Assembly: GCA_037389465.1 (NCBI GenBank)
Contig: JAZARR010000079.1
Span: 682,001-746,000 of the forward strand
Length of the DNA stretch: 64,000 nt
Direction: 5' to 3'
Source of the DNA: Baylisascaris procyonis
Lineage: Eukaryota > Nematoda > Chromadorea > Rhabditida > Ascarididae
Below the pieces are notes generated by a model that saw nothing but the letters and a program-made list of their open reading frames with translations, did not search any database and had not been told where the DNA came from. Shown one piece after another: positions 61,776 to 64,000 of this stretch (the stretch's first letter is position 1; each line of letters opens with the position of its first letter). The position numbers and the translations under genes are program-made.

Positions 61776-64000
61776 ATGAAGTTCTCCCTAACGGAGGCAA
61801 GGAGTGCGGCAGCAGCGGGTGATTTCGATACCGCATTGCTTCATTTCTTCTCAGTTCTACGTTGGGTTTGTCCCTCTCAACGTAGTAAATACTCGAATGA
61901 ATTCATTGAAATTCTAAGGGGTTTTCTCCGTGACGATACTCATCAAAATAGAAGCAAGCTGGCGATGATTGTAATGAGTCGCGAACTATATCCTGATGAA
62001 CCTGCTCTCCTCAATATTACTGCTGAATTTCTTTTCTCGTCAGGTGAGATTTCATATTTTTTAAATGTTTCATTCCAACGATTAAATACATTTGGAGAGC
62101 AAACAATTTCTTTATTTCTTCTTATGATGATGGAAATGATTGTTTTTTGGTAGATTTGAAGGTGTTTCATCGCCCTTCTAGCGTATTATTTGCCTACATT
62201 AGCAGAGTTACGTTGGTGAATGGCTATATAACGAGAAGTGAAGTTTGTTCTCATGTTTTTATAAATTGATTCGGCAGCGTTAGTAAGCTCTAAGTTAGTA
62301 AGGGTGTAGGGAGGATATGCCAAAGTTATTCCTCATGAAGGTTATTTCCCTGGCACTGTGCGTTTAATCAATTTTCCTATCGCTTTCGCTGTTCTGTTTC
62401 ATTTTTTAATGGATAAATAGGAGAAGACAGGGCGATGCTGAGGTTGACTTCACGAAATTTTTTCAGATTTGTGATTTTTTATAAATTTGGCCAAAAAGAT
62501 TCGCTTATAGTTGACTTTTTTGTTGCATTTTATTTGCTGATTATGATTTTAAAAAATTTACAAAAGGATTCCGGCACTTGAGGTCGTCATTTGGAGGCGT
62601 TCGATGTGGCACGTCGTGCTTGCTTGAGTATGGATCGTGAGGAGAGACTTCATGCACTTGTCAATCGCGAAAACATCAAATCCAATATGTTGGTCTTCTT
62701 TCTTTAATCTAATTGCTTATGATATAGCCAATCTGTATATTAGATTACTTTTATTTCCCATTCAGATTCTTTATAAAAATTGTTAGGAAGAAAAAAAGTT
62801 TTGAATGCCGATGATGCGTTGCTATTGTTCTTTCGATATTGGGCAATAAAGCAGCGGAAGTATTTGCATAGGTAATATTTTGGATTCAACAAATAGATTT
62901 TTACTTTCTGATTTCTACTTGTGCTTGTGGTGCATCTTGTGAGCTGTATCGTTCCATTCTGTTTTGTAGTCACAATGTGGGTGGGAATATCTCTTCCACT
63001 TACTATTGATGGTGATTGCTCGGAAGTATCTTATTTTCCACGATGCAGTCATTTGAGTTTTCGTTCATATGAATTATGTGCTCGCATATATAAAAGAGCC
63101 TGGATATTGGGCACATATCTGGCCTGGGGAACTTTATTGGGAAACCACAATGCTGATTTTTGCAGTATGGACCAATGGCATTGGGCAATGCTGAATGACG
63201 CTTCTCGCAATGAGGGATACGCACAAGCAATAAGATTGGCTCTGGAGCAAAGAACAAACGCCCATGTTCTTGATGTTGGAGCTGGCACAGCATTCCTTAG
63301 CATGATTGCACGAAGGTCGGCCTCATTTCCTAGCATTTAAGTCCAAGAAAAGCGGCACTGAATGACAGGAAGGATGGGCATCATGTAGTATAGGATTCAT
63401 GCACACATCTCTCTCTAAATTAAACAGTGTTGTTTTGGTCATTTCATGCTTATGGATAGCTAATTTTCGCCTCCTTTTTCTAATAGCCATAAAATTTGAT
63501 GTTTTACGAATTGGTGCTTTGTCAAAAGATATGAAAAACAAGCGCATAAAAAGGACGACGTATTTACAGATACTCATCCAATGTCTACTGCTGCGAAGTC
63601 GATGAAAACATTTGTTTGTTGGCAGAGCGTGTGACTGCACGAAATGGGATCCATCTAATCAACAAGCATTCGACGCATGTTTCCAGTGACGACATGCATT
63701 CAGAAAAGGTTACGTAGCTATTTTCGCTAAAATGGCGCTGATAAAGGGGCAATATTTGAAACTTTTAGGCAGTATTTAAGATAATTATTTATTATCACTA
63801 ATTAAAAGTATTAAACGCTTATTCATCTGTTTACGGTCGGTTGTAAGTGACTCGGATCAGGCTGCTTGCCTGCATTCTACCGAAACACTCCATCCAGCAT
63901 CCTACTCGGGATGAAGGCGGTGGAGCGAGTTTCGACAGTTTTGTTAAGCGGATCAATGATGAATTGAATCGTCAGCACCCGAAACTACTTTACAACTCTA
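61776..64000 (+). CDS. PRMT9: PRMT9-type protein arginine methyltransferase (5' part, runs off the window)
   Basis: PRMT9 makes symmetric dimethylarginine, in humans on the splicing factor SF3B2. Exons: 61776-62043, 62583-62688, 63166-63315, 63570-63708, all phase-matched. The first two encode a TPR-like helical region (SRELYPDEPALLNITAEFLF, AFDVARRACLSM) where human PRMT9 has its TPRs. Exon 3 has DQWHWAMLNDASRN, equal to human ERWHFIMLNDTKRN, then SAM-binding motif I, HVLDVGAGTAFLSMIARR. Exon 4 has VYCCEVDENICLLAERV (human VYACELSKTMYEL), with the conserved acidic residue. The motif I second glycine after GAGT is Ala here. A possible fifth exon is 63898 onwards (phase 0, open to the edge), but it does not resemble the expected VTET region. 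The double-E loop, THW loop and second methyltransferase half lie beyond the window. Confidence 0.85.

Overview
The window is animal nuclear DNA, most likely from a nematode and perhaps a parasitic clade III species. The evidence is intron-rich genes with short exons (60-240 bp) and longer introns, 3' splice sites of the TTTTCAG type, T/G-rich introns, and TTTCAG-like sites a few bases before some ATGs that look like spliced-leader acceptors. Long G/C homopolymer runs resemble those of Caenorhabditis. Species identity is inference; there is no rRNA or mitochondrial marker to fix it.

Five protein genes can be assembled by hand from exons whose splice phases agree. All lie on the + strand. (1) 0.8-14.3 kb: a ZFC3H1-like RNA-surveillance protein, with an acidic N-terminus, coiled coils and the diagnostic C3H1 zinc finger; its 3' half is not resolved. 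(2) 21.9-37.3 kb: a pyruvate dehydrogenase phosphatase regulatory subunit (PDPR) homologue, 19 exons, 5' end missing. (3) 41.5-53.5 kb: carnitine O-palmitoyltransferase 2 (CPT2), 13 exons, about 653 residues, essentially complete. (4) 55.8-57.7 kb: NDUFAF3, a complex I assembly factor, 3 exons, with a long C-terminal tail. (5) 61.8 kb to the window edge: a PRMT9-type TPR arginine methyltransferase, 5' end only.

The three middle genes are all nuclear genes for mitochondrial proteins: control of pyruvate dehydrogenase, long-chain fatty-acid import for beta-oxidation, and complex I assembly. They are co-directional and separated by 2-4 kb. This may be a functional cluster or a loose operon, but that is inference.

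The spaces between genes hold no further recognisable genes. They contain tRNA-like fragments, small tandem repeats, inverted repeats (including a 92-bp near-perfect palindrome inside a CPT2 intron), and at least twelve G or C runs of nine or more bases. A single small minus-strand ORF at 286-495 may be a divergent neighbour of the ZFC3H1-like gene.
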